A stretch of 64,000 nt of DNA, taken from assembly GCA_951799445.1 (NCBI GenBank), contig OX637294.1, positions 27,243,452 to 27,307,451 of the forward strand, read 5' to 3'. A model generated the notes under the pieces. That model ran no database searches. It was not told the origin of the DNA and was given only the letters and a program-made list of their open reading frames with translations. This DNA comes from Pseudisothecium myosuroides (Eukaryota; Streptophyta; Bryopsida; Hypnales; Lembophyllaceae). The translations under genes and the position numbers were made by a program. Of the stretch, positions 38,400 to 51,555 are shown one piece after another (within the stretch, counting starts at the first letter, position 1; every line of letters begins with the position of its first letter).

Positions 38400-38935
38400 T
38401 GCACACTATTGCAATTGGAAATATTAGAGGCAAGGCAAAATTTGTACCTATCACATCCATATAAGGCACCTAAATATAGGCCAAGTTTAGTCCGCATCTT
38501 TGCACCTTCTACCACAACCTCAAGTGCTTCAACATCCATCCAAGCATCCATCGGCAACGTATTATCGTCTAATATTTCACCATGCAATCCCTAGTCCTGC
38601 AACATCTATAACAACTGTTCCACTTCGTCGTGATTTTGCCCCATCAAGATGTCATGTAGAATGACACAACAAAAATTAAACACGTAGGATGAAGGTCACA
38701 TGTAATTTGGACTTTACTAGCAACTCCCCAAAGCTCTGCTTCAAAATAAAGAAAGCGTCCTTCACAATGCATCTTCCCTTCCAAAGCTTTTTTGTTGAAC
38801 AAGCTTTTGAGTATATTGCAATTGCAGAGTCCTCTATAGGGAACCACAAGCCATGGCAACAAGGGATAGTGACTATCTCCTATTAAGTAAGTTTTGAATC
38901 CTTCCATGGAATAATGGACATCAACCACCACTAGC
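38400..38935 (-). pseudogene. PIF/Harbinger transposase remnant (C-terminal DDE part)
   Basis: The minus-strand frame 38931-38644 contains YLIGDSHYPLLPWLVVPYRG, the block around the second acidic catalytic residue of PIF/Harbinger DDE transposases. The NKKALEG segment replaces the usual conserved NKKHSRGR-type block. After a frame change, HDILMGQNHDEVEQLL matches the following helix, where LLHN is usual. In a third stretch (to about 38400) MRTKLGLYLGALY resembles the family's C-terminal end. Internal stops and frame changes show it is inactive. The N-terminal half was not found. These transposases move TTA-flanked elements such as the GAGCATC-ended ones at 39933 and 62796, but a direct link is not shown. 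Confidence 0.7.
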
Positions 38936-38939
38936 TCAT

Positions 38940-39932
38940 AAGATTGACTAGATTGAAGACAACAAGTTTGATGAAACGGAACAATTCAACCCATTGTGCA
39001 TCATCGTATTGTTCTAATAAGAATTGAGAAAACCAAGTTGTTGATTGGGGTTTGACCAAAAATCCAAATCTTTTTTCAACAAGCTAGATACATTAGAGAT
39101 TTAGAAGTTGTGCAAAATGACTTGCATTAACCTAGCTGAATCAAAAACAAGTTCAACTTCTTGCTAAATTAAGTGCAATTATGGAGTTGTTAGCTTCTTC
39201 TTCCACCCCGAATTGAAGCTAACAATTGTTTCAAGGTTGTTCCCCTTGCTGAACCATTGCATTGTTGTCAAAATATTAAATAATTAAAAATTTGTTAAAA
39301 ACTAATTAAAATAATATTTAAAATAATATTAATTGATGTGGCAATCTCCCAACCACGTCAGATTGTTGACGTGGCACAATTCCCATATTCCCCACAATCT
39401 GGAAACTCGTGGTCTTACTTAGGCCTCAAAAAATATCTATTGTGATGTGTGAAATAGGGAGACAAAATCACGCTTCTAGTTGCATGGAATTTTAAACCCT
39501 AATCAAAATGCAATATATTGTGAATCCTTTGTACAAACATATATTTCTTCAAAACTGAACACACACAATTGGCAAAGCGGCATTGATAAGAAGGAATTTG
39601 TAAAAAAATTGAATTCCTAAAAACCCTAATTTGTAGCAATGACAAGTACACCGCAATTGGTGTTGAAGATAAAGCCTCTTCACCAATCATCCCCTCCAAC
39701 AATTCATTCTCCCCACTTTTAGTAAGCAATACTAAACAATTCTGATCAAGAATGTCATTCGTCGCTCACAATCACTCAGTGAATTGTATGTGTACTTCAT
39801 CTCCCCTAAATTTGTGTATATGAAGCAAGGATAAAAAGAGTGTCCATCTGCAATTCCAAGCGCATCATCCCTCGCCCTCTGTCAAACAACAAAGTAACAA
39901 CGATGGTGGACACTAACATCAATCCTACCTTA
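38940..39932. other. Intergenic
   Basis: May hold the decayed N-terminal part of the PIF/Harbinger transposase, but I could not read one. No other gene recognised. Confidence 0.35.
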
Positions 39933-40195
39933 GAGCATCTCCACTAGCAAGTTCCGTATCCCTAAAGGTTTAGGGAGAGGACCTCAAATGCAAATAGAGA
40001 TGCAGAAAATTTATCGCACTCATCTTTTTCCAAGTTCTATATCCCTAAAATATACATAAATTTGTAAAACACTGAACCAATTCTGTATCCAGAGGCTCAT
40101 ATGGAGAACTAACAACGTCTCATTTGTATAAAGTCAAGGTTGACTGCTTTGAGACTTCAAGTTTAGGGATACAGAAGAGCCTGGTGGGGATGCTC
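39933..40195. mobile_element. GAGCATCTCC-ended miniature element
   Basis: Left end GAGCATCTCCACTAGCAAG and right end (reverse complement GAGCATCCCCACCAG) form inverted repeats of about 35 bp that also share TATCCCTAAA further in. TTA precedes the left end. The element at 62796-63128 has the same end sequence. Consistent with PIF/Harbinger (Tourist-like), which duplicates TTA; the right flank here is TAT, so the duplication is not exact. Confidence 0.6.
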
Positions 40196-40220
40196 TATTA
40201 CCACCCCACCCCCGCAAGTG

Positions 40221-40420
40221 TAAACCCAAAATACAACAAAACAAAATAACTATCAAACTTGAATCCAAATACAACAAAACAAAATAACAAACCAAACTTG
40301 AATCCAAAATACAACAAAACAAAACAACAAATCAAACTTGAATCCAAAATACAACAAAACAAAATAACAAATCAAACTTGAATCCAAAATACAAAAAAAT
40401 AAAATAACAAATCAAACTTG
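40221..40420. repeat. Minisatellite, 39-40 bp unit, five copies
   Basis: Five head-to-tail units, each with AATACAACAAAACAAAATAA or a close variant followed by CAAACTTGAATCC. Later copies differ at one to three positions, so the array is young. It sits about 750 bp past the stop codon of the Ca2+-ATPase. Confidence 0.85.
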
Positions 40421-41164
40421 AGACCCTGAAGACAAAGTTTGCCTCGTGTCAACATCTTCTACAGAAATATCTCTGATAATCAAAGAGGCTCCAACAAACA
40501 TGCGGTGTAAAAGAGACCTACTCGTTACTGGATTTGGGGTCTGCTCCCCTCTTGACAAACTCCAGGTGTGGCTATAGCCTAACGAAACGTGGCATGAAAA
40601 ACGTTGTTTACACTTGTAGATCCTAGTCGTCACTATCGTTCGAGCATCTTGAGGTCTTCCTTCTTCCGAAAGGAAATTTGGAAATTGGTTGTGCATTACA
40701 AATACAATTACAATGTGCTCGTGCGACATACATTGATTGATTCCACCATCGTCCATTCATATCGTTACAACCACAAACGAGAATTGAGGTACGTATGTTA
40801 CGCAATCGTAAGTTTCTGCAAAAACGCTGATCGAGTCTTTGAGATTTACAGCTTACAGACAAGCGGGTAGATATGATGCTACTACTGTACTTCGGTTCAT
40901 AAGGTCGAACCATATGCATTGCCTTGCCATATGCAAATGAATCTACCGCTCGCTCTAACAGCTTCTTTCTTGCACCGAAAAGTAAGAAAAAAGAGAAGCC
41001 CAAAATACGTAAGTGTAGATGACCACCACCTCCATGTCTGGCTCGACTATCCCGTGAAGGACCGGCCATCATATTTTCAAGCCGTACTAAAGGTTTCTGG
41101 TCCTAAAACCGATCGGATGAATTCCAATCGGTCAAGAAGGATCTCTCAGCCAGCAACTTGACAT

Positions 41165-44100
41165 TCATGGATCTAAAGGAGGTTCACTGGGAAGCACTTG
41201 GTATCCATTGACGTCGATGTAATTCGGCTTTCTTCTCGAGAACACCGAGGCTTCGGGTGTCGGAATGAATTTCACGATCACGGCAACAAACAAGCTGACA
41301 AACCCGATGCCCACGGTAATCAGCCATTGCTCCTGATTCAACGGGACTGTGTTTGCAAACTTCCCCAGGACTTGCACCAGCAACACTTGGAAGACAACGG
41401 TGACAGTGACGATCAGAATGAAGACCCAGTTGTTGAATGTGTGCCGGAAGACGTTCAGTTTTTCCATCTCTCGTGCATTGACCTCATTAAACACCTGAAA
41501 CCCAAATTATCCACAAACAATTCAGGATCAGATTGAGAAGTGATGCAAAAACACCCAAGCTCCGAGATGAAAACGAGCACAACATTGAATCACCACGTCA
41601 TGAGTAGTAACGCAATACCTGACAGAAGACAAAAGCATTGAAGATCATTGTGTTCAAGAGTTCAGTGGAGCCATCGCCCTCAAGGTGGAGAATCTCTTTT
41701 CCCTTGTACTGCAACACCGACAGAACAGTTAACTGATAGATAGCCTGACCAAAGATGTTGCGCCACATTACGTTGCTAATAAAGCTCCCGTACCGACCGA
41801 CGGGAGGTCTCATCATCAGCTCGTCGTAAGGGGGCTCAGTGGCCAACGCCAGTGCCCCTAGCGTGTCCATTATCAGGTTCACCCACAGGAGCTGAACAGC
41901 AGTGAGAGGCGCAGTCCCTGAGAGCATACATCGTCCAAATATGTCACTCCAACACAAGAAAATATATGATATTTTCACCAAAATGGTCCACTGCGACAAA
42001 AGCACATGAAGCTATCCTAACCCAACAAACCAGTAATGTAATTTGAGTCACCTGTAATGCAAGCGGAACTGAAATTGATGACAAGAGCAACCAGGTTGAC
42101 GGTGAGCTGGAACTGGACAAATTTTTGAATATTGGTATACACCGAGCGACCCCACTTGGCAACCACCACAATGGTGGAAAAGTTGTCGTCCAATATCACC
42201 ACATCAGCACTCTCCTTTGCGACCTGAGAACCACAACAAGTTCACCTTCAATTTAAACCAACGCATCTCACAACAGGGACTCAAGTGTTGTAGACCGCTT
42301 GGAGGACGTACACCCTATGTAAGAAAAACTGTTATCATTTGTTTAGCTGAAATTTTTCCTCATTATCATTGAGTACTTATAGCAGATCTCCTGCTAATTG
42401 GACATAAACAGTAAAATGTCCACTCGTCTTTACAGGCCCTCTAGCTGCTGTGGATTAGACCCCAGAGATAAGTACCTCCGTGCCAGCAATACCCATAGCC
42501 ATTCCAATATCAGCTTCATGCAAAGCAGGCGCATCGTTGGTGCCATCTCCAGTGACAGCCACCACTTCTCCCAGATGACGAAGCTCACGCACCAACGTGT
42601 GCTTATCGGTGGGTGAAGACCTTGCCATAACCTGTCACGGATACAAACTCCAGCAGAGAGATGAGAACACTCTATGATAATACAGGAAGCCGCCTTATTA
42701 ATAAAGGAAGAAGTTTTAAGAACAATGCAAACCCATGGGAGAGGTTACCTGCAAATTCGGGATAAGCTGCCTCATCTCTTCGGGGTTCATCTCTCGAAAC
42801 CTAGGGCCCTCGATTGCCACTCCATCAGTAAGAATCCCGCATTCACGAGCGATAGCCTTGGCAGTATGGATGTTATCACCAGTCACCATACGCACCTTCA
42901 CAGGATCGATTAATGATAAATTGTCAGCTGCAGGTCGTTCCAATAGTTACTCCTGGCTAGCTCATGATGAACACCAGCAAATACAGCACAAAACAAAGCA
43001 AGCATCGAAATATATCTCTTGCATGGCCATGGTCGCTTCACCTTAATTCCAGCAGCAAAGCACAACTGTACAGCTTCTTTCACACCACGACGAACAGGAT
43101 CCTTGATCCCTACAACCGCTGCCAAGATCAATCCCTTGTCGGGAATCGGGTCGTCCCGTCCAGGACAAGTGTCAATCTCCCTGAAAGCCAGGCACAGTGT
43201 TCGTAAAGAGTCATCGGCCATAGTGCAAATGACGTCGCTGATCTCTTTCGCTTTGGCCTCATCGAAGGGAACAATATTTCCATCAGCATCAATCGCCTTG
43301 TCACACTGCTGTAATACAATCTCAGACGCACCCTTCCAATGTGCACGGAATATCCCTGTCTCCTGGTCCTTCACCACAACCCCCATCGTCTTGCGAGCGG
43401 AATTAAATGGCTCCATTTTCACCATCTCGCCTTTACTGCCGACCTGTTTAAAATTCCCGCCCATGGCCAAGCCAAAGCCCAAAATGGCGGTTTCAGTGGG
43501 TGTACCGAGAAGAGACGGTGGTGAACCATCGTTGTTCTCTGAAATATCACCGCCAGTATTTAGGAACGCCCCTTCTAAAAGGATCTCAAAACACTTCCTC
43601 GACAGATCAGACTTGATGTTCCCCACCTCACAAAGTTTCCCAGCAACCCAGGCCTTGGTGACAGTCATTTTATTTGTAGTCAGTGTCCCTGTTTTGTCAC
43701 TGCAGATCGTGGTAGCGGAACCCATAGTTTCACAGGCTGACAGATGCCGTACAAGAGCCTTGTCCAGCATCATTTTCTTCATTGCAAATGCCAGAGTAAG
43801 AGTGACAGCCAATGGCAAGCCCTCGGGAACAGCGACAACAATGATCGTAACAGCAATAGCGAAGTAGTTCACAATGGCCAACGCGTCCTCGCCAGACCAT
43901 TCTGAAAGAGATTCTTTTCCATATAAGTACCTCCCTAAGAGGACTATGAAGGTTACAACGGCAAACACTAGCCCAATCTTGCCGATAAGTGTCGCCACAC
44001 CATTCAATTTCACCTGCGCAGAATTCGAGTGTAAGCCAGATGCAACTGCTCAATTGCCCCTGCGAACTTAGACGCAACCAAAACTCAATTCCAGTCCTTG

Positions 44101-46088
44101 TCACTGTAGCGCATCAGTAATTAAAAAAAAGGTCTCAGCTAATTATCCAGGAAGAATGGCAACATATACATCTTAATCCAAGGCAGCGGAGAAAGCGAGA
44201 GGAAAGTGGATGCGACTTCGGCATCACAAAGCCCAGGTCAGAATGCAGGATTAGAGAACAGGCTCACCTGTAAGGGGGTTTCATCGTCACCACCTTCACT
44301 GAGTGTGGCCATGAGATGACCCCATTCCGTGTTCATGCCCACCCCGGTAACAAGCATCAGTGCGCTGCCGTCCTGGACCTTGGTTCCCGACAGAAGGTAG
44401 GGATTATCCTCATTGACTTTCAGCGGTTCGCTTTCGCCTGTCATGCTCGACTCGTCAATGGACAGCCCGCATCCTGAGACATACAACCCGTCCGCTGGAA
44501 CTTGATCGCCAATGCCTAGATGCACTATGTCGCCTACTAAGAGCTCGAAGATGAGCACTTTCAGGCGCCGGTCATTGCGTGTCACTTCAATGAAGATTTT
44601 CTTCTTCTCGGCTTCCAGATCCCGGAATTGAAGCGACTGCTGGTAGTCGCTAGTGGCAGTCACGAATACCACAAGCAAGATGCTAAATCCAATGCCTGCG
44701 CCGTCATACCATCCCTCCTGCCACCCCTCGGTGATGACACCGATGATGAGCGCAACAACTGCACACACGGCCAGGATGATCAGGGTCAAGTCATGCATGG
44801 CCTCCCACACAAACACCCAAAAGCCTTTGGGCGGCTTTTCTGGATACGTATTCGTCCCAAAGACTTCACGTCGCCGAGTGAGTTCGTTCTCGACCATCTG
44901 CAGGCCCTTCTTCGCGTTGGATTTCAGCTTCTGAGCTAATCCCGTGACTCCACCCAACTGATCCAGCGTATGACACTCTCTTTTCTCAACCAAACGTGCA
45001 AGCTGTTTTGCCCCCACCCCATAATCATTGCTCACTTGCTCGTGGACTACTTCTTCATGCGGGTGTTTCAAACCCTTTATCACTGCAGCCACATTTCCAA
45101 CCATCAATGTGATTCCAACCCATCTCAGTTAAATGAAGTGCCTGAGCAAGCAATTGAATATCAATCGAAACTGACTCGCCATCACATGCATAGATGAAAT
45201 AAAGATCTCTAATGACAGAGCAGTACCCAGCACTTAGGTTAGCACGTTAGCACCTTCATGCAGCATGCACGGAGGAAAACTACATCAATGCGAGAGGTAA
45301 TAAACTTACAACCATTAATTCTGGATACAGCTTTGGCGGCAGCAACAATCTGACGAAATTTGCTCCTTTTTGCCTGCCAAAATTAGAGCAGAATATCCTT
45401 GGAATCATCAGAACAGAGAAGTAGTAGCCATGCTTAAAGATGGACAGAAGGCCACTTGATTTGTAAGATACCTAATTGCACACAACCATAGACACTGCAC
45501 TGAACCTCTAATAGAAGTCAGGTCAGGCATCGTGTTGACAAACAGACAGTTAAACTGTCTGCGGCGGCGATTAGTACGCAGTATAACGTGCACAGGCATC
45601 AGTTTCCCACGGTGAGTGCTCCTAGGACAAGTCTCACCAGCTTAAAATATTCCTCCGAGTACGCAGAATGTGCAGGCACTTTAGACTGAGAACTCTTCTA
45701 AATTAGGCTACTATTGCATCTATGGAAATTTCGGTGGGGTAAAGTCCAAGTAAGTCGAAGCGAGTTCCCGAACAGAATTTGAAGAATTCTGTTCGCACAA
45801 CATTGTACTCTGACGATGAGCAGAATCGAGCAACATTACACATAATCCTGCTTGGAGTCGGTAGGCATGGCAGACTTGCGTTACTCTGGAAATCGGTAGT
45901 GCAAAAAAATTAGAGTCACGGAGCACAAACAAATTACGCACCTCCATTGCAGCCGCCAGCTCTTTCCGTTTCTCCAAATCGGCACAGTATCGGAATCGGC
46001 GGGTGGCATTCAAGGCGAGACTGAACTTCCGCCATGTTTCCAGAGATTCGGGGTTACCGCCCTTGTGAGGAATCTGGAAATTCCTCAT
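41165..46088 (-). CDS. P2B autoinhibited Ca2+-ATPase (ACA type), nine exons
   Basis: Exons in gene order: 46088-45942, 45373-45310, 45082-44268, 44013-43042, 42895-42749, 42631-42476, 42223-42052, 41917-41619, 41494-41165. All introns are GT-AG, all phases agree, and the product is 1033 residues, normal for the family. It exports Ca2+ from the cytosol using ATP. The N-terminus ([16 protein letters not shown], residues 20-35) is the expected calmodulin-binding, autoinhibitory region of plant ACAs. TGES lies at 285-288 (actuator), PEGL at about 405 in the ion-binding fourth membrane helix, DKTGT at 448-452 with the phosphorylated aspartate, KGAS in the nucleotide domain, MVTGDN at 669-674 and GDGTNDAP at 743-750. 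Late membrane segments include [17 protein letters not shown]. All key residues are intact. The exon 2 donor was placed at GTAAGT (45309) and the exon 3 acceptor at 45083 from homology. An in-frame ATG at 46157 would add 23 residues. Target membrane cannot be told from sequence. Confidence 0.93.
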
Positions 46089-46920
46089 CGCCGAGAGATT
46101 CTCCAGTCGAGCACCTATCCCGCGCGGCGAAGAACAGCCGTCCTCTCCCTCCGGCATTGCAATTCGAGGAATCCTACCCCTTCCAATATTACCTACTGGC
46201 TTCCAGGCTTCTACATATGCACTACGAACAGCGTCGCACAAGTCAGCTCTGCAAAATGGCGAGACATCCCTGGTCAACGTTAGGGTTCTGTATCCACGCA
46301 GTCCGGGCATACAAATCATATAGCTGGCCCGGAATGCGACCACGATGTGAAGAGAGCACGTGCCTGCACGTTCAAAAATGTACAAGAAAAAACTCAATCC
46401 CGTTTCCCACCGTATCCAGGCAGTATTGATGTCCAAGAATTGCAAGGTTGGAGACCTATTTGGAAGACTCGGCACCAAGCAAAGCAGGGGAGCAAACAAG
46501 AAGTGCAAATATAGTTGAAGGCAGGGTCTGTATCAATCAAGGCCCAAGCCCAAAGGCAGCATCGCTGCTGCATCAGGTGAGAAAGAAGTCCCCCTCAAGT
46601 GCCCAAGAAATCAGCGAGCCACATCGGTTGACGAACTGCACCAGCTGAGAAGTGGGAAGAAGGAAAACGGCAACGAGAGCTGAAATTGGGCGAGCAGATA
46701 GAGAATGGATGCGCAAGTGCGATGAGGACGAGTGTGGGGTACCTGGAAGCAGCAGCAGGCAGGCCAGGGGAGGGCAGGGAAACGAATTGGAGAAGAAGAG
46801 CAAGACAGAGAGTAATAAGCTTAACTTATGAGGGAGAGGACGGGGGACAGGGTGGAAATGAAGCCGGCAAAAAATGACCATGAAATGGGAGTACGTGATC
46901 CGTTGGAATTCAAGCACAGT
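46089..46920 (-). promoter_or_regulatory. Leader and probable promoter side of the Ca2+-ATPase gene
   Basis: GC-rich sequence upstream of the start codon. The frame stays open on the minus strand from 46508 to 46157 without resembling ACA proteins, so it is more likely leader (possibly with an intron) than coding. No TATA box or start site could be fixed. Confidence 0.4.
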
Positions 46921-47084
46921 ACGACCGAGAAGGTACCGAGAAGTGGGTTCAGCGCAAACCGACCAAGTGAGTTAGCAATCCACCATGAGGCATGAGCATG
47001 GGCTGGCTGCCTAGTCAGTGCGGGAGGGGAGCGACGCGTGACTGCGAGAGGTCCCTGGTCGACATGGCCAACACAGAAACGACG

Positions 47085-47152
47085 TGGTAGCAGCAGCAGA
47101 AAAAGTGGAAGAAGACGAAGAAGACGAAGCAGCAGCAGCAACAGCAGCACGA
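47085..47152. repeat. Compound trinucleotide repeat (GCA, GAA/GAC)
   Basis: Runs of GCA and of GAAGAAGAC alternate across about 70 bases in the GC-rich upstream flank of the Ca2+-ATPase gene. Opposite-strand reading gives serine- and leucine-rich frames that look fortuitous. Confidence 0.75.
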
Positions 47153-47490
47153 CGACTGGCAAGTGAAAGCACCAACTTAGCGGGGTGTCCGCCAACCACA
47201 GGCAAGGAAGCCCAGAATAGTCGCGAGCATGCTCATTTTAGGGGGGCGACTCTGCTCTAACTTAAGGAAAAAAAGATGAGGCTACTAACTTAACTTAAAC
47301 CGCAAATCAATGAGCGAACGCATTAAGCTTAGGGGGAGGGAGGCTGCAGTTCAACGAGTTGCAAGTTGCAACTCATCCGGGCTCGTGCCCGCCGCCGGGT
47401 GCCGGGCGCTTGATCCAGCCAGCAGCAACCATGGCGCGGCTCACCACTCCAGTACAGTACAGTTCGGTGCCGCCTAACCTAATTTAACTT

Positions 47491-48300
47491 ACTAGTGTAG
47501 CCCTGTGCCGTTGCCACACCCAAAACAAAAGTTAAAGTCATTTTAAAAACCAAAATTACCTCAAAAATCCATAACTTTCCCACCGTAGGTTCAAACGCCA
47601 TGAAGTAAAGCCCGTGCACTCCTCCTCACCGAGGGCTTTCCAAGGGTACCAAGAACGTGACCAAGTGACCAATTGACACACGGTTTAGAAGATACATAAT
47701 TTAGGATAATTTAGTAATTTTTAAGAACCCAAAATAACTCAAAAATCCATAACTTTTCCACCACAGGTCAGAACGCCACGAAACCAAGCCTGTGCACCCC
47801 TCCTCACGAAGGGCTTTCCGACGGTACCAAGCATGCCACCGGGGGATGCACGGTCCGGGAGATCTCAACGTGACAAACAAACAAACAAACAAACAACATG
47901 TCTTAAGGTATGGACTAGTGTAGCCTTGTGCCGTTGCCACACCTAAAACAAAAGTAAAAGTCATTTTAAGAACCAAAAATAACTCAAAAACCCATAACTT
48001 TCCCATTGTAGGTCCAAATGCTACAAAACAAAGCCCGTGCATCCCTCCTTGCCGAGGGCTTTCCAACGGTATCAAGAACATGAGAATTTGACACACTGTT
48101 CAAAAGATACATAATTTAGCATGATTCAGTAATTTTTAAGAACAAAAAATTACTCAAAAATCGATAATTTTCCTACCGTTGGTCCCAACGCCAGGAAACC
48201 AATTCCGTACACCCCTCCCCACCAAGGGCTTTCTAACGGTACCAAACACGCCACCGGGGGACGCACGATCCGGGAGATTTCAGCATGACAAACAAAACAA
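47491..48300. repeat. Tandem duplication of about 415 bp, each copy itself a doublet
   Basis: ACTAGTGTAGCC starts a copy at 47491 and again at 47912. Each copy runs through GCCGTTGCCACACC, two GAGGGCTTTCC-like blocks and a terminal GACAAACAAA run. Within each copy the two halves (about 190 bp, marked by ATAACTTT and GGGCTTTCC) are diverged repeats. Minus-strand frames here (47701-48096, 48150-48410) are repeat-derived. Confidence 0.8.
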
Positions 48301-51300
48301 AGAATATACCATGCAAACTTAATAGAAGAGATGTCTAAGCGAACCAGGGTTCTTGAATGTTGTTGAATTTTGCAAAAAAACATTTCAACAGCTCCCACTA
48401 AGTAAGTCATACTTAACCCTGTAAGAATGTTGAGAACCTAAAAGGTCTAATGTATGACCTCAATGAAGTGTACAAACAAATAATGAACTTATTGGTCCAA
48501 TAAGTGGAGAATCTGGGTGATAACCTTGGTCATAAGGGATTGTGTCCTTTCAAGGATCAATTTGAAAAGATACAAGTTGTACACTGTCGTGACATTTGTA
48601 ATCTCGCCAAAAAAGCAAAGGGCTCCTAGTTGTGTTAAATGTTTGTACATTTTTAAACAATAATCAATAACCAAGAAGCAAAAATCAATAATTCAAATAT
48701 ATAAAAAGTATTATCTTCCAAATATTCCTAATTTTCATGGAAAACTAACTAAATCTTTTATAGACTATTTTTAGCCAACTAAATAAAATAAATTAAAATT
48801 TAAAAGCTATTGTAAAAGTTAATTTAAAAATGACCGCCAATTGACCTTTGAGTTACTAAACTTTCATTATAGAATTAATATGAAAATAAATAGATGACTA
48901 TTTTTAACTAATAGACGGTTCACATCACAACAACGGAAAATATTTGAGAAGACAAACCAGATAAGGTACAAAGTCCTTAATCTAGGCGAATAAAAGCACT
49001 TTAAAGTAGGCACCCCAGAATACACCATTGATCCAAAATTGCCATCGTCACTCTCCATACATCTCCAAAATCAATATATACCTTTGTAGAAAAAATGATA
49101 TTAGACCTCTACCAAAAAAAACTTTGTCCCTTCATATCTTTTGCATACAATATCCAAATGTTACATTCTTTGATATGTTGTAACCTTTGTTTGCTTGCCA
49201 ATTAGAGAATATGAAATTTTGACTAGTCTCATAATAGTAATTAGGTATGGTAGCAAAAAGTGGTAGTTTTGGGCGTGCCCACCTTATATACTTTCAAAAT
49301 CTAGAAGTAGTTATTATAAGGTAGGACCACCTATTCTCAACCAGAAAACCATATTTAACCTATAGGTTGTAGTTATTTCCAACCAAGGTTGGAACAAATT
49401 TCTAACTGGCGATTGAAATTCAATGTGGTTTTCCTCCTTTTCATGGTTGGAACTAATAAGGTCATCACACATGTCTCGAAGTAGTGAGCAAGAAAGTAGG
49501 AAGTAACGCGGATACCTCCAAAACCGCCTCTAAATGCTATTGTGCCTATTTCCTATTGTAAAATAGCTTAAATTTTTATATTTTCTCATTGGCAAGTGAA
49601 AAGAGGTTCCAACGCACCAAAGAATGCGCCATTTAGATACTTTATGGAGAAGTTATGAAGGAACAAAGTTTGGTTCTAAAAGTGTTTCTTCCACAATCAT
49701 AGGTACATAATTGATTTTAGAGATGTACACACAGTATAAAGATGGTGGTTCAGGGTCCATGGCGCATTTGGAGGTGCCCACTTTAGTAAGCAAGAAAGTA
49801 GTTTTTAAATGATCGAAATTGGAAGAGTAGACATTGGCTATGGGTTTGGAGCACTTTTGGGCTCCCAAAGTTCATAGTAATTTCAATTTTGGAAATAAAA
49901 TTTTAAAAGATCTAGACTCCCTATATTTCCTATCATTCTACATGGAAAATTTTGCATTGCCTCATACTACTCATGATCTGTCCCAAAATCGCTTGAGTGA
50001 TCAGGCAAGTGATTGTATATGGGTGGTCCTACCTTACTTCTATAACCTACATTAATAGTAAAACTGGGTTGCCTTAACAATTAGATTGCCTACACCAGAT
50101 GGTTGTTGGGAATATACCCCCCCAACACTGCTTCATCAGTAGCTACTGATGAAATAGACAAATGGAGGATGTAGAAGCACACCATCACTGTGGAACCAAG
50201 GGAACATCAACACATGCTACTGAACAAGGGTTTTTTTTAAGCAATTAAATGCCCAATTTCCTTTCCAAAAAAATGGGCAGCTTCAAGCCTATAGAAAAAA
50301 AGGGGATAAATGTGTTAAAAAAATGCCAGACTATTACGGTCGCTCTGCACACTATTGCCACAATGCTTCCAAAACCTCATTTCATCCATCGTACAGAGCC
50401 AGCATATACAAAAATTGCATACAAAAAATACATATTCAAAATTGTATACTCAAAATTCGCCTCTTTCAATTCAAACCCCTAGAATGAAGGAGCCACAAAA
50501 CTCAGAACCTTCTTGAACTGTACGGTAAGATTACCAATGTACTGTACATGTACCCCAGGAACCTTCCTCGAACCAGAGCAAGGATGAACTCCGCTAAAAC
50601 TGCTGCAATAATCAACACCTGCCAGTACGGCGGGAGCAGCAAAAGTACTGCAGTATAAATGACGGAGTGACGGACTCTTCACGGTTGATGAACTTCCGTC
50701 ACCCATTTTTCTAACTTAACAACTGAAATTTTAGAATATGCGGTGCATAATAACATCCATGAACTGAAAGGCAAAGGAGGCCCTTCTAAACTGAAGTCTG
50801 TTACAGTGGCCCATAAAACATGGACAATCTTGCTTTCAATGGATGTTTTACAACGAAAGGAGTTTTGATTCATGGAAAGCAAAGCAAAGGGGCCATAACA
50901 AATTTTAACCGATGTTGGGGATCCCCTTTGCTTCCCCAGAAATTGGGCATGGCAACTTTTCAACAAGCCAATGATTCTTTGCAACTTTCCAATCAACCAA
51001 TGATACTAATGTTGCAACTTTTTAGCTAGGTAATGATTTTTGTTTAGATTATAACTGTATTCTTTCCCGGGCATTCAAGGAGGCATTGTCCCTCCTCTAA
51101 AGGGGATTGGCTTAGACTAGTTAACAATGTTATGACCCTTGCAACGAGCCAAGGTGAATTGCCCCCTTCACTGCTCCCTTCATTGTCCCCTTCATTGCCC
51201 CATGTTTTATCCTTGGGGAAAAGATTTGAATTTTTTATTTGCAACATGTGATAAAATTTGGAAATTTTGAATTCATATTTGCAATCAATGGGGCCACAAT

Positions 51301-51551
51301 AGGAAGGGTAGGTGAAGAAATACAAAAAACGAGGCACAAATAGAAGGCAATTTTTTACATTTAGCCTTGCATATATAGAACAAGGAGGAAGCCAATCCTC
51401 CTTGACCCCTTACAACATGGTGGATGGGTGGAGAACAGTAACTTCCTTCACAACATTGGAGCAAATCTAGAGGGGCAAACTCAAGAAAGCTAAAACCTAA
51501 TAGAGTGAGCAATTTTTTGCTCCCCCTCTCCCAAAGCACTACTTTCCTACT
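48301..51551. other. Intergenic with dispersed repeats
   Basis: No gene recognised. 49100-49250 resembles 15340-15490, 49435-49880 resembles 22700-22960, and 51190-51365 resembles the small element at 32001-32198. A minus-strand frame at 50479-50706 (75 codons, start MGDGSSSTVK) is mildly protein-like but matches nothing known to me. Confidence 0.4.
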
Positions 51552-51555
51552 TTAA

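Noticed and set aside
43019..43867. 282-codon plus-strand open frame
   Set aside because: It lies exactly antisense to the largest Ca2+-ATPase exon, whose minus-strand product is unmistakable. Long antisense frames are common opposite GC-rich exons.
47011..47195. Serine- and leucine-rich minus-strand frames upstream of the Ca2+-ATPase
   Set aside because: They arise from the trinucleotide repeat read in different frames; no conserved protein features.
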